Assembly (NCBI GenBank): GCA_038363925.1
Contig: JAQQWL010000002.1
Span: 558,001-622,000, forward strand
Origin: Apiospora phragmitis
Lineage: Eukaryota > Ascomycota > Sordariomycetes > Amphisphaeriales > Apiosporaceae
Direction of reading: 5' to 3'
DNA: 64,000 nt
In this document: in pieces, positions 25,401 to 39,369 of the stretch
How the letters are laid out: every line of letters begins with the position of its first letter
How positions within the stretch are numbered: the stretch's first letter is position 1
Position numbers and translations under genes: made by a program
Notes under the pieces: model-generated
Told to the model about the DNA's origin: nothing
Seen by the model: only the letters and a program-made list of their open reading frames with translations
Databases searched by the model: none

Positions 25401-26428
25401 ATAAATAAGGATATTATTAATATACGCGAAATAAAACTTATTTAAGAGGTCTTATAAAATTTAGTTAATATATTTAAAAAAAATGCTCGGTATGTTTACG
25501 AGGTTAAAAAGGGTAATACATTATTCGAATAGTCCGTATTTCGTACGAAAAGCTGTTTTTTACTCGTCGCTTTTTATAATACGGCCGTAACGTCTAATTT
25601 TATATATTATTTTACTCGCGATATTTAAGTTAAGGTTTTTTTAAATAAGGGGTAAAAGGTAGCGGTCCTTCTTCGTAATCTTATTTAAGGCCCGATAATC
25701 GACGTAGAACCGTATGTAACGAACGCTATCCGGGTTTTAAAAAGAACCTAGTAAGACGTACTAAGGTTTATATTAATAATACGAGAGAGTATTTAAACGT
25801 GTAATAAAGGTCCGCCTCTACCGATATAATGTGTAATAGCCGTAGGAACGAAGGTAACTAAAGTGCGTAGATTTAAAGAGATTTATAATAGTTTCGTTAA
25901 GGTTGTTTACTTTATTAATAAGTTAAAATTAATATTTAAATTAATTATTAAAGTAAAGAGCGTTTATATAAAATATATAAGGAGTATTCGTCGTTATATA
26001 TCCCGTCCCTCTTTTATTAATTTACGCCGGATTACGTTATATATCGTAATGCGTCGTCCCGGATTATTAAGAGCATCGTGATCTTATAGCCCCGGGATTA
26101 TTAAGAGCGTCGTGACCCTATAGCTCTTTATATTATCGGCACGTAACTCCGTTTTATCTATTTAACTTAAACTAGCTATTTCTACTCGTTTATTTTTATT
26201 TATTTATCTTATATTATCTTATAAGTGCTACTTTATATTAACCGTGTACGTTTATCGTTATAATATTAGTCGTCGTAATTAATATAATAGACTCTTATTA
26301 TTATAAGTAGGGTTATAAGCGTTAACTAGCGGAATTAATAACCGTTTATTAGTTCGTAGGCGCTTCGGGTTATCTTAGTTCCGTCTCGAGGGTAGGTACT
26401 GGCCGCATCGTTAAGTCAGGTCGTAACA
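22414..26428. mobile_element. 4-kb unit with ~0.6-kb inverted gypsy-LTR arms
   Basis: The unit starts TGTTACGACCTGACC and ends GTCAGGTCGTAACA. The arms (22414 to ~23045 and ~25735 to 26428) are inverted copies. They share the terminal ~28 bp, diverge, and match again through ATATATAACGACG, the ACCTTCGTTCC block and a stretch coding the start of reverse transcriptase. Each arm therefore looks like an LTR plus the adjacent internal region, one in each orientation. On the minus strand the right arm runs straight into Ty3/gypsy reverse transcriptase (FYVDYRALNKITKKDRY, ~25720-25650; KTAFRTKYGLFE, ~25555-25520). RIP has placed stops throughout. The left 370 bp (22414-22785) are hardly mutated. I find no clean target duplication, so this may be two rearranged elements rather than one. 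Confidence 0.55.
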
Positions 26429-29093
26429 CTATAGGCCTCCTTTAAGCTTTCGTATAAAAAGAATTAGTGCCGCCGCCGAGGAGTAGCTTACTTAAATAAA
26501 TCCTTTATTTAATAGCTCTGTTAAGGTCTTTTATAAAATTAAAAGTTCCTCTTTCGATATATTATATAGCGGCCCTTAAAGGACCTCTAGTTTTTTTCCT
26601 TTTTCTCGTACGAGCTCGATATTATAATTAACCCTTTCCCCTTAGAAAAGGGGTAGTAGGCCGTCCTTTAAATCTTTAAATAGTAGGAAGAACTCTTAGT
26701 ATTATAATAAGAATTTTTTTTAAAAATCCGTTTTTTATTTTATACGAAACGCCTTTTTAATATCTGTTATATTTATCGCGAAGACTTATATTTATACTTC
26801 GAGTGATTAAACCTTTCGTATCTAATACCTAAACCCTATAGCCCTTATTATTATATACTCGTATAAAGGGGTAGGTCGCTTTCGTCTAAAGCTTTTTACT
26901 CGTACCCTTATTATACGAATCTATAGCTCCTCTTTCTTTAAGAGAAGCTTCACTTTTTATTTCGTTATCTAAGCCTTCTCGAAAATTATATCGTATTTAA
27001 GGGTATTATACGAAATATAGAAATATACCTTCTACTTTTAATATCCGTCGATATTAAGGTGTATATAAGTTATTTTATAAAAGTAGTTAAATTTAATAAA
27101 GCTATTAATTAGTTAAAGAAGTATTAAGATATATTAAAACGAGTTTTATTATATAAAACGTTTATTAATAAAGCTATAAAAAAAGTAGTCCGAATTAAGA
27201 AATATATATACGAAAACGGTTTTATTAACGAGGTATTTTATCGTAAAAAGCGTAATACTCTTTTCCTCTTTTAATAAGTTTTATACGAGGTCTTATTCTT
27301 TTTAAGTATCCTTTAAGCCGCAACTTTATTTTAAAGGCTTCCTTTTACCGGCTCGTTTTTAAACTTTTATCCCTTCTCTTATAATACCTTATTCCTCGAT
27401 TGCTCGGCCTCGTAATTTATAACTTTATAGCCTTTTTCTTTATAACGGTAATAGAGGCCCGTCTTTTATTAATTCCGGATATCTCGCGTATAACTGAAAG
27501 CTATTTAAGTCGGTTCTTATTTTATAATTGTTGGAACAGCAGGAACTGAGGTTTTCTATATTATTCTAAAAGGGGTTCCACGTGCCTACGCGTACGAACC
27601 TCTTTCTTTTTTTATTAAGAGGGGTATACGATACCTTTCGTAGCTCGTATTAAAGATAAATATAAATAATAAAATAAGAACGATTAAACCTTGATTAAAA
27701 CCGGAATTATTATATATATAAGAGCTTATTTAATATTAATTATTAATTATTCGTAATAATTATAAATTAATAAGAGTAAAAAGATAGTTTTACGCCTTTA
27801 TTAATATAAGAGTAACCGTGTTAAGGAGCCCCGAGAATTTCCGCCCGTTAGAGATTTAGAAGAAAAGCCGAATTAAATTAACCGTATAAGGAGGAACCCT
27901 TTTTTCCGAGTATATATTATAAAGAGGAGAATAGGTTTCGAATTATACGCGAAACTAGTTAAGCTATATATAATTATATATTTAAATAATTTTATTATAC
28001 GATTTATAAAATAATAACCCTTATTAAAATAGAATTAATTACGGTTAGCGAATCGAGATTAAGCCTAGACGTACCGAATTTAAATAAACTAATAACTTTA
28101 AACCCCGAATTATTTATATATAAAAAAGTTTTTTAAAATATCGAGATTTTTTTAATAATTTAAAAAAAAATATTAACCTTATTTTTTAAGAATTCGAACT
28201 TTTAAAAATACTTTCCGAAAAAATAATACCTAAACTATTTACGACGTATTTTATATAATACTTCTTAAAATATTATATATTAAAAATAAAAAGAACGTTC
28301 TTTTAAAAAACGTTTAATATAAAATTCGAATAATAAACCGAATACTAGTTCGATTAAATTAATCGTATATTTTAAAAAGAGCTATATTATTATTTCGAAA
28401 GAAACGAAGTTAATATACCGATAGGCGGATTCTTTAAAAGTAAGCTCGTACGACTAGTATTACCGGCCGCTCTCGTATACTAATAGGACCGACCGGTAGA
28501 ACCGATTTCGGAAACCCGAAAAGAGGATGTTCTATACTTTTCCTTAGAATAAATAGTCGAATAACCGCCGCCTAAGCGAGAAACACCCGGTTTCTATACG
28601 GAGTAATCGTTCGCGATACTACGGGATATTTTAAGCCCGACGTCTAACCTTAGATTCTTAAATATTTAAACGTTATAAAATATCGTCCTTTTTTTTTTTA
28701 ACTCCGGGTACGCCGGACTAGACCGTACGATTATTTAATTTAGCGTACGTTATAAAATACGATATCTTTTTAAGCCGAGCTATTTATAACGGTAAAATCG
28801 ATCAAAATAAGGTTATTATTTTCTTAAAGGTATAGAGGAAGGAAAAGAACTATACCGGTAAGCCGTACGACATCTTTTGCGATAAAGTATAGATATTTAT
28901 TAGAATATATTAACGGCTAGATATACTAGAAGATTAATACTATATAGTTTTTTTAAATATTTTTTCCGGCCGTACGAAGGTATTTTATTTTAATTATATC
29001 GGACCTTAAAAAAAATAAAACGAGATATACTATTTAATAAATTTATATTTTAATATAATATTTTACGGATTAAATAATAACTTTTTTTATATA

Positions 29094-30955
29094 ACGTATC
29101 TCATAAACGAATATCTTATACAAGCGAATATCTCATTCTTTTACACCCCTTTTAATAAAATATAAATTAATTTCACTATAACGTATTTAAAATATTAAAA
29201 TTAATCGGAATCCTTATCTCTAGATACTTCTATATCATTCTAATAAATATGCGTATTATACCCGGGCTCTCCGTAAATTCTATAGCGTTATAAACGTATC
29301 CCAAACGTTCTCGTATAACTACTCCTCCGACGCGATTCGTTTTATAACTATTTATTAATATCCCTTTAAAACTATAAGTTTTCTTTAGCTTATATATAAA
29401 GTAATTTTATATTTTATAGCCGTTTTTTTTTTCGTATAGCGGCGCCGGTTAAGTATCTTATTTATTTTTTAAAGTATCGCGTTCTTACCTTTTAAAAAAG
29501 TAACTCGTTATATAATATACGTTATAACCTTTACGATCTAATTAAAGCTAATTAAAATAAACGTCGGAAAATTATTTTAATATTATACGATACGGTTTCG
29601 AACGTATTCGGTTTAGGATTAAGCTTTAATCGGGTTATTTAAAGTTTTTAATTTTTAAGGAATAAGTAGGCCGGAAAATGTCCCCGGAAGTATTAAAATA
29701 TATAGCTTTATATTTAATTATAAAATAATATATTCCGGATTATACGGAACAAGTCCTATCCTTTAAAAGCCTCTTCGTATATTCGAAACGATAAAAGTCG
29801 CTTAGAACGCTTTTAAAAATACTAATAAGAAGTCCTCCTTTAAAATATAAGTAATATACGCCCGTATAAAACATTTAATTTCTTTCTTATACGCCTTTTT
29901 TAATGTACGAAAATAACCGATATTAAAAAGTTAAAGCTTATATAATAAATAAGAAAGCATATAAAATATAATAATCGAGTTCTTTTTATAATAAAGCTCG
30001 AAAATTATCGAGTAGTAGCTTTCGTAACCGTCTAAGACTAAAAAGCGATAATAACCCTTCGTATAAAACCTGGTATATTAATTAAAATATCGAATCTAAT
30101 CCTCGCCTCTTTTATTCGTAATCCAGCTATTTTTAATAACTACGATCACCTAGTCCTTTAATAATAAGCTATTTTTATACCAAGAAGAGAGGTACGTTTT
30201 CCCGGTAAAAATAATATACGAAAGGATAGTATAACCGTATAATCCGACGCCCTAAATAATTATAACCTATTCCTAATTCCTTTACTATATTACCTTAGGC
30301 CTTCCGTATCGATTAGAGGTGGTTATAATTATTTCGGACGAGATTTAACTTATAAGAAAGTCGGTCTCGTCGAAGTTATAAATATCCTCTTTTTAGATCC
30401 CGTACTTATAAATTATATTTCGTATAAAGGTAAATTACGCACGATACGCGTCGGGATTTTTATAGAGGACTCTTTAATAATCGATTCTTTAATTAAAACG
30501 TGTCCGGAGGTCTAGTTATCGTCGTACGAAGTTAGAAGCCTAATTAATATTAACGCGTCCCGCGTCGCGTAAACTAAATAATCGATTCGTTATATCTTTT
30601 ATACTACTTAATCGGGGAAGAAACGATCGCGTATTTAAATTAATAATATATTAAATAATCGCATCTTTTTTAGAATTTAAAAGCTTTTAAGAATTCGTAA
30701 ATATTTCGCGTCGTATAGGTTAGCTATTTCGTTTACGCTATAAAGTTTTCGATAAGACGTAATAAATTAATATAACCTTTTATATATTTAAAATTAAGTT
30801 TTTCTAAAGCGTTTAAAGCGCTAGAATTATATCATTCTCTTTTTAAAGTTATAACATTTTCGGACGTAAAAAAATATATAAAAAGGTTGAAGCTATAAGG
30901 AAATTTATAAAAATAAGACATTCGCTTGTATAGGATATTCGCTTGTGGGATACGT
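29094..30955 (-). mobile_element. Fot1/pogo-type DNA transposon 1 (Tc1/mariner superfamily)
   Basis: A 1862-bp insertion with ~39-bp terminal inverted repeats: left ACGTATCTCATAAACGAATA, and on the other strand at the right end ACGTATCCCACAAGCGAATA. It is flanked by TA (29092-29093, 30956-30957). It interrupts the outer copia exactly where the inner copia is uninterrupted (~35598), which proves the insertion. Length, TIRs and TA target fit fungal Fot1/Pot2-like elements. The minus strand retains IYNFDETDF, the first acidic block of the DDE transposase, at ~30386-30360; RIP stops break the rest. Confidence 0.85.
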
Positions 30956-33900
30956 TAAATAAAAAGTAAGAACGTTAAAAAATAATTTATCGAAGTTTTA
31001 AAAATCTTACTAAATAAGCTCTAATTTATATAACAAACCTTTAAAAAAAGATTCGAAGGAGAGATCGCTTTCTATACTTCCGTTATAAAAGCTTATTAAG
31101 AAGTTCCGGAATTTTTACCGGCTTTTATTAATTAGAAATTAATATGCGAAGCGTTATTCTTAAACCTTCGCGTATTATTAAATATAATAGCGGACTAGAT
31201 ATTATCAGAACGATATTTAATAAAAGAATTATATCGAAACCCGGCTATAAATATATATTTAAATAATAAACGGTTTATAAATAACCGTACGAATAGAAAC
31301 CGACTAGCTTATAATAATAAATTACCGTATAATAACCGAATATTAGGATAAGAAAAGATCTAGCGACCCGCTAATACCTTTTAATTAAAATTACCGTACA
31401 AGAACTGAAAGTTCGAACAAAAAACCTGCCGAATTTATTATAAGTAAGGCTATTAATCGATAAACCACCTAGCCGAAGAGTAGTCTCAAATAAGGAACCA
31501 ATATTTTTAAACGTGCGATAGTATTAAATAAGGCCCCCTTTCTTAAAATAAGTACGAAACGTTCGTTTAGGATTAAAAAGAGGATAAAAAAAAGCTAGAA
31601 AATGACGAAAAGGAGTACGAGTACCTCGATTTAGAAAATATACGATAAAGTATTACTCACTTAACGGACGCCGCGTTTTATTACCGGTTTATTAGCGAGG
31701 ATATTTATTTAGAAATTATTATATAAGCCGATTAATTTAATTTTAATATCCCGTATAGCTAGATTTATTAAAGAGAACTTTAGAATACCGGCGCCGCCTT
31801 GTTTTTAATAATCGGAAAGCTTTAAACAAAGGCTTACGTACGAGAGAACCTAAACGTACAAATCGATTAAACCTTAAGAAGCGCCGAGATTAAGTTCGGA
31901 AGTTTAAAGCTTATTTTATTAATTAAAATAATTAATATACGGAACTTATTAAAAATAATAAGGTATTATATTTTAAATATTATAACCTTTTTTTATTTTT
32001 ATTATATAATATTAACCTGTTTAAAACGTATTATAATAATATCTTTAATTTTATTATATAAAAAAACGGTGAGATATTTCTTATAATTAAGAAATAAAGA
32101 TACCCATTTTTTTATATCGGCCGTATAAAAACGATATTATATTTTATCGAAGGATAGTTTCGATACCTCTATTAACGTTTTGAATACCTTCGTATAAAAA
32201 AGCTCTATATTTTTTTAAAAAACGCCGGCTATAATAACGTCGACCTTATTATTTTTAACGAGATCTAGAAGTTCTATTCTTAATATTAAACGTATAATCC
32301 GATATTATAAAGATTTAAATTCTCGTTATAAAATAAATACGATTTTAATTACGAAATTATTGTAAACATTATTTATATTAATAAATAAAACGCACTTTAC
32401 GTAATCGATTCGAGTACGTTTTTTTAAACGGTTATATTCCTATATTCGCTTAGTATACGAGATATTTAAAATACCTTTTATAAGTATTAGATATATATAT
32501 ACCAGGGACCTTTTAATTATATCTTATACGATCCGGGTACGCACTTTTAAAAAAGAATTTCGAAACTATATATAAATAATAAGAATTATTTATAAGTAAA
32601 TACTTATCGAAGCTTATTAAGTAATAAATAAGGTTAAACGAGCGTATATTCCGCTACGCAGGGCTTTTAATATCTTATAAAAAGATTTCGGTTATCGTAT
32701 AGATATCGAAATAGTACTCTAAATAGTAATTAAAGCTTTAAACGATACGGCTGGCCCTGATGGCCTAGTTCTTACCCTGCTCGTATTCGGAATATACCCT
32801 CGTATCGACGGGAACTCACCACTATTACTAAAGATCTAAGCACGAAGAAAAGCCGTACAGAAAGTAATAAAGATGCTTTAAAAGATACGTATAAATATCG
32901 ATATTTACCGAGCTTTAAATACCCGGAATAAACTAACTATCCATAATATTTTAATACTCTAGCTCCGGAGTAAAGTCCTAGTTTAGCGGGAAAAAGAAGG
33001 ATAAACCGGATTATATAAAATAATAATTATTAAAAACCGTACGATCCGAGTAAACACCCTAGACGGCCTAAAAACTTTTCGAGTAATTTAAATCAAGCCG
33101 TACTACCGGGAGGAAACCGGAAAACTACACGATTAACCGTAATTATAAATAGATCCAAAACAGCCGGTAAATATCCTAAATACCGAACCAATAACCGAGG
33201 AAATTACGGTAGCTCCCGTACGACGCGGCCGAGGACAACCTAGAAAATATCTATTCCGGAACGCTTAAACTGCTATATTCCTTACTTAAAAAAAATAAGA
33301 GAATTACGACCTAATAGTTAAGCTCCGATAAAACGGGGTTATTATTTCGTCCGGATACCTATTTTAAAAGTCTAACGTAAAAAAAATTAATAATCTCGCC
33401 GTACGAAGGGTTTTCAAATTTATTCGATTCGACCCGAATAAGTATACCGGCTAAAAAGTCTTTAAAACACGGCTCGTATAAGAGATTAAGGGTAAAACTA
33501 CGAAGCTATATAAGAAATTTAGGCTTATAGTATAAAACTATGGAGATATAAAAAAGGAGGCTATTTTAACCTAATTATTAATAATTTAACGGATAAGCTA
33601 AAAACTCCTTTTAACCTTCGGACCGATCTTGATCCGAAACTTTAATATACGAGGCGAGCTACGCGATATTATACAGGCTTATACTTAATTATATAATAAG
33701 TTAAACCGACTAATTTATATACGCTTATTAATAAAATTAAAGACTTAATACCTCGAAAGGATATTATTTTAAATTATATTACCCCTATATAAATTAATAA
33801 AATTAAGACTTTATTAGTTTAAAACGTATTATAATTATTATATATAAAATTTAAAAATAACCGTATTAACGTATAACCTTTATTTATTATTTATTATAGA

Positions 33901-34014
33901 AAGACCGGATATTTTCGATATTATAATAATATAAACCGACGATACGTTTAACTTTATTATAGCCCCTTTTTTTAAAAAAGAGGAAGAAAAGTTAATAAAA
34001 AAATAATTCTATAT

Positions 34015-37000
34015 TATTAGAATAGCAAGAACTAAGGTTTTCTATATTACTTTAAAAAAGGTGTTATGTATTTACGCGTACGAACCCCTTTCTTATTTTA
34101 TTAAGAGCGGTATACGATACCCCTCGTAGCTCGTATTAAAAATAAATATAAATATAAAATAAGAATAATTAAACCCCGATTAAAACCGGAATTACTATAT
34201 ATACAAAAGCTTATTTAATATTAATTAATAATTACCCGTAGCGATTATAAATTAGTAAAAGTAAAGAAACGGTTTTACGCCTTTACCGACGTAAGGGTAA
34301 CTGTATTAAAAAGCCCCGAGAATTTCCGCCTGTTAGAAATTTAGAGGAAGAGCCGAACTAAATTAACCGTATAAAGAGGAACCCCTTTTTTTAAGTATAT
34401 ATTATAAAAAAGAGACTAAGTTCCGAATTATACGCGAAACTAGTTAAATTATATATAATTATATATTTAAATAACTTTATTATATAATTTATAAAATAAT
34501 AACCCTTATTAAAATAGAATTAATTACGGTTGGCGAATCGGGATCGAGCCCGGATATACCGAACTTAAATAAACCGACGATTTTTAACCCCGAACTATTT
34601 ATATACGAAAAAGTTTTTTAAAATACCGAGATTTTTTTAATAGTTTAAAAAAAGAACGTTAACCTCGTTTTTTAAAAACTCGAACTTTTAAAAGTACTTT
34701 CTAAAGAAATAATACCCGAATTATTTATAATATATTTCGTATAATATTTCTTAAAATATTATATATTAAAAATAAAAAAAATATTCTTTTAAAAAATATT
34801 TAATATAAAGTTTAAAAAATAAACCGAATACTAATTCGATTAAATTAACCGTATATTTTAAAAAGAGGTCTATTATTATTTCGAAAGAAACGGAATTAAT
34901 ATATTAATAAGCGGATCTTTTAAAAGTAAGCTCGCACGACTAGTACCACCGGCCGCTCCCGTATATTAATAAGACCGACCGGTAAAACCGACTTCGAAAA
35001 CCCGAAAAGAGGATATTCCACACCTTTCCTTAAAATAGACAGTCGAAAAACCGCCGCCTAAACGAAAGACACCCGGTCTCCGTACGGAATAATCGTCCGC
35101 AACACCACGGGATACTCCAGGCTCGACGTCTAACCTTAAATTCCTAAACACCTAAACGTCGTAAAATATCGTCCCTTTTCCTTCTCTAACTCCGGTACCG
35201 CCGGACCAGACCGTACGATTATTTAGTCCAGCGTACGTTACGAAATACGATATCTCTCTAAACCGAGCTATTTATAATGGTAAAATCGATTAAAATAAAG
35301 TTGTTACCTTTTTAAAAATATAAGGGAAAGAAAAGAACTATACCGACAAGCCGTACGACATCTTTTATAACAAAATACGGATATTTATCGGAATATACCG
35401 ACGGCTAGATATACCAGAAAACTAATACTATACAATCTTTCTAAATATTCTTTCCGGCCGTATAGAGGCATTTTATCTCAATTACATCAAACTCGAAAAA
35501 AAATAAAACAAGATATACTATTGAATAAACTCGTATTTTAATATAATAATAAATTACGTATAATATTTTATAAATTAAACGATAATTTTTTTTATATAAG
35601 GAAAAATAAGAACGCCAAGAAATAACTTATTAAGGTTTTAAAAATCCTGCTAAATAAACTCAAGCTCGTATAACGAGCCCTTAAAAAAGGATTTAAAAAA
35701 GAGATCGCTTTTTATACCTCCGTCGTAAAAGCTTATCGAGAAGTTCCGGAACTTTTACTAACCCTTATTTATTAAAAACTAATATATAAAACGCTATTCT
35801 CAGACTTTCGCGTATCACTAATTATAATAACGAACTAAATATTATCGAAATAATATTTAACGGAGGAACTATATTAAAACCTAGCTATAAATACGTACTT
35901 AATTAATAAACGGTTTATAAATAACCGTACGAAAAGAAACCAACCAGCCTACGGTAACAAATTACCATATAATAGCCAACCATTAGAACAAGAAAAGATC
36001 TAACGACCCGCCGGTACCTTCCGACTAAGATTACAGTACAGAAACCGGAAGTTCGAACGAGAAACCTACCGAATCTGCTATAAGCAAGGCTATTAATTAA
36101 TAAACCACCTAGCCGAAGAGTAGTTCCGAGTAAAAAACTAATATTTCCAAGCGTACAATAATATCGGATAAGGCCCCCTTTCTTAAGATAAGTACGAAAC
36201 GTTCGTCCGGGACTAGGAAGAGGATAAGGAAAAACTAGAAGATAACAAAGAGAAGTACGATTATCTCGATTCGGAAAACGCATAATAAGGTATTACTTAT
36301 TTAACGAACGCCGCGTTTTATTACCGATTTATTAACGAAAATATTTACTCGACAAATATTTAATTAAATTAAGAACGACGAACGAGAAAAAAACTAATAA
36401 TCGATATTATATCGCTTCGAGAATCGTACAAAAAAGGGAGATCTCGAAAATCTGCTAGGTCGACGGCCGAGATAACCCTATAAACGCTTTTACTAAGAAA
36501 TCCCTAAATAAAGCCCTCGAGCAGATAGTCTCGACGAATAGCTTCACCGTATATATAAAAGCGTATATCGAGCGGCTAAACTCATATAACAAGTAAGAAA
36601 AAAAAGAGATACGATCTTTAATAAGGTGTGACGTAATTCGGTATATAAAAACGCGCATTTATTACTATTATTATTTTTAAATAGTTCTTTTTAATTTATA
36701 ACAAAAAGGAAAACGCGTTAACGTATAATAATTTTTTTTAATACCGTTATTATTATTAAATAATTAAAATAACTAATTAAAAAGACCTGCTATTTAATAA
36801 AAATAATATTAAGAAAGTATAATATTACTTATATAGCTTAAATAGGTACCGAATACCGGATTAGCGTAACCTATCTATACGAGACCTTTATAACGGGAAG
36901 ACTTATTTTAATAAAGGGAGCTGGCCAAGTCTATCGTTAAAATAAAAAGTTACCAGTATTAAAATAATAAGAACTAAAGTTTTTTATATTACTTTAAAAA

Positions 37001-37163
37001 AAGTGCTACATATTTACGCGCACGAACCCCTTTCTTATTTTATTAAGAGGGGCATACGATACCCCTCGTAGCTCGTATTAAAGATAGATATAAATAATAA
37101 AATAAGAACGATTAAACCCCGATTAAAACCGGAACCACCGTACGTACGAGAGCTTATTTAATA
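34015..37163 (+). mobile_element. inner Ty1/copia copy, internally deleted
   Basis: LTRs at 34015-34220 and 36957-37163, same family as the outer copia, flanked by TATAT (34010-34014, 37164-37168). It follows the outer copy's 5' internal sequence from the LTR through gag and its CCHC-like motif (to ~36350), then jumps to the 3' end block (DNPVNAFTK-like, ~36470) shared with ~39860. About 2.9 kb of pol is missing relative to the outer element, so this copy is non-autonomous. It is RIP-mutated. It is useful as an empty-site control because it lacks the Fot1-like insertion present in the outer copia. Confidence 0.8.
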
Positions 37164-37451
37164 TATATAAAACTAAAGAATATCTTAATTAAAAATACGC
37201 CGATCGAGTTTAACGGAGGTAAGATTCGATTAAAATTATATAATATCTTTTTCGAATAAAAAAAATTAATTAATTAATTAAAACTTATCGACTTAAAAAT
37301 TATTAATAAAAACTAATAATACGTTTCTTAACGTATAAAAGGAGTATACCTAACATTTATTTATTAATTAAAAATAACGTATAACCTGTTCATCGCCGCT
37401 TAAATATAAACCTTAAAAATAAAGATATCGAGAGCTTAAATAAATTAATTA

Positions 37452-39369
37452 AGCCAGCTGACGGTGCTACGGTCACCCTATATAACGGCGACCTTAAAAA
37501 TTAATAATAATATTATATAATAATAATACGAATAATTTAATTAAAAATCAATACAAAATCTTAAAAACATTATTTCAGTCCCGAAACGCTTTTATAACAC
37601 TTTTAATCTTAGATTCAGAGTTAGATTTAATTATAACGGCTTTCGGCGCCGACGATGGAGGAGTAATAGCCTAGGGTTCCGATGTAACGCTATTTATCTC
37701 CCTTTTAATTATTATAGTATCTCGTATACGCGTAAATTTCTGGTTAGGGTTAAGTATTACTCTTTTTTTTTTACCTCTTTCTTTTTTTAAATTACCTTTT
37801 AAAATTAACTTCTCGTGCTCTAGTTAGCCGATCTGGCCGTTTAAAGTATCCAGACTCTTCTGGAGCTTCCGGAATAAAACCCGGCGCGTTACGCCATTAA
37901 AAATAGTATCATCACTACTAAGCGTATCCGCTAACTCTTTAATTTGGCGGCTGGTCGTAAGTATTAGTAACGCTATAAAGGAGAATTATTTATCGGAAAC
38001 GTCGGGGGGAGGCTTAAATAGTCCTGCCTCTACCTGGTTTTTTATCCTCCAGTTCCGGCTATTAAAAGGCTTATTCATATCGCGAGGGAATATATTAGTT
38101 ACGGCTTAGCCGTTAATTATTATAAACGGCCGAAAAGTAAACCTTCTAGTTAGTTCGTAATACTAAAAAAAGTCTTTTTTATTTATATTTATATTATTAA
38201 ACCCTATATAGTATAAGGTTACCTTTTAATAATAAGTATCCTTTAATATATTAAAAGGACTAAGATCTAAGGGTTATAATAGGTGTGACGAGTATGCCGG
38301 AAGGAAGAAAAGCTATATTTTATACTTTAAATACGTTATAATAAAATCCTTATTTACGTGGCTAGCGTAATTATTTAGGATAATAAACCGTTACTAATCC
38401 TCGTTTTTAAGCTTTATATAAAGGATAAAAACCTTATTTAGCCACACTAGGGCTAGCTCCTTATTAGTTCAGCCTTTAGGGGATACCGTAAAGACTTAAT
38501 CCTTTATAGTATCCGTTAACGAGTCCTCCTCTTCCAAAAACTATTACTACTAAACCCATTAACTTTTAAATATAATAAAAGGAGGTAAAGCTCAGCTTAA
38601 AGCGTTGTTATATTCGACTATAAAAGCTTATTCTCGGTTAAAGAAGTTTATAATTAGTATTCTCTTTATTCTAATAGGTCTAATAATTATTATATTCGTT
38701 TTATAGCCGAGCTAATTACCGATCTCGTCGACGTTAAACCGAAACTCTAAAGGGATCGATTTTAAAATAGGATTATTAAGCCGCTCAAAAAACTCGATAA
38801 TTTTTTTTTACGGAAGTTACGTTAAGCCTTAAGAAATCTATCCTTTTAGAAAAAGTAGTACCAATAAATAGATAGCGAGTAATAAATCTTTTAATTTAGT
38901 ATTTACCGAGGATTATATTAATCCCGTTAATTTAAAAAATCCGTTAGGCGAATATCTAAAAAATAACGTACGCCGGTAAGCAGCTTAGATTATACTATAT
39001 AAAATACTAAATCACGATCTAAAACTTTTTCGCTATTATTAAAGCTTGGAAGGACTTATTCCGTTATTTTATAATCTTGCGGCCGTGAATCCGAGCCCTT
39101 AAAATTATTTTAAAAATATTATACTTCTCGGCGGCTTATTTTATTAACGAGCTATTTATAACATCCTAAATCGCGCGTTACAGTACTAACTCGTTAAGTT
39201 TACAGCCTATCGAAAAGAGGAAAAGAAAAGGAAAACGATGGTATTATTTAATTAACTATAAATCAAAAGCTAACTGGTTTATATACTGATTTATATGTAG
39301 TACTATTAAGGGCTATTTAAATTTAGGGGTCGCCGTTACATAAGCTGACCGTAGCACTGTCAGCTGGCT
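37452..39369 (-). mobile_element. Fot1/pogo-type DNA transposon 2
   Basis: A 1918-bp element with ~44-bp inverted repeats beginning AGCCAGCTGACGGTGCTACG, flanked by TA (37450-37451, 39370-39371), inside outer copia pol. The minus strand encodes a readable but stop-riddled DDE transposase: RFNVDEIGN at ~38750-38724, LNNYASHVN at ~38380-38355 and FLPAYSSHLL at ~38305-38278, matching the order of catalytic blocks in pogo/Fot1/jerky proteins. The second catalytic Asp is Asn here. It is less heavily mutated than the surrounding copia, so it may have arrived later. It is unrelated in TIR sequence to the element at 29094. Confidence 0.85.

Noticed and set aside
25863..26081. 72-codon forward frame
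   Set aside because: Lies in a RIP-mutated LTR arm; composition alone explains the Ile/Lys/Tyr-rich product.
22414..26428. A simple LTR retrotransposon with paired LTRs
   Set aside because: The arms are inverted, not direct, and no matching target duplication adjoins them.
34966..36658. Minus-strand frames of 60-120 codons in the AT-rich nest
   Set aside because: Chance frames in RIP-mutated copia sequence; sense-strand copia blocks explain the DNA.
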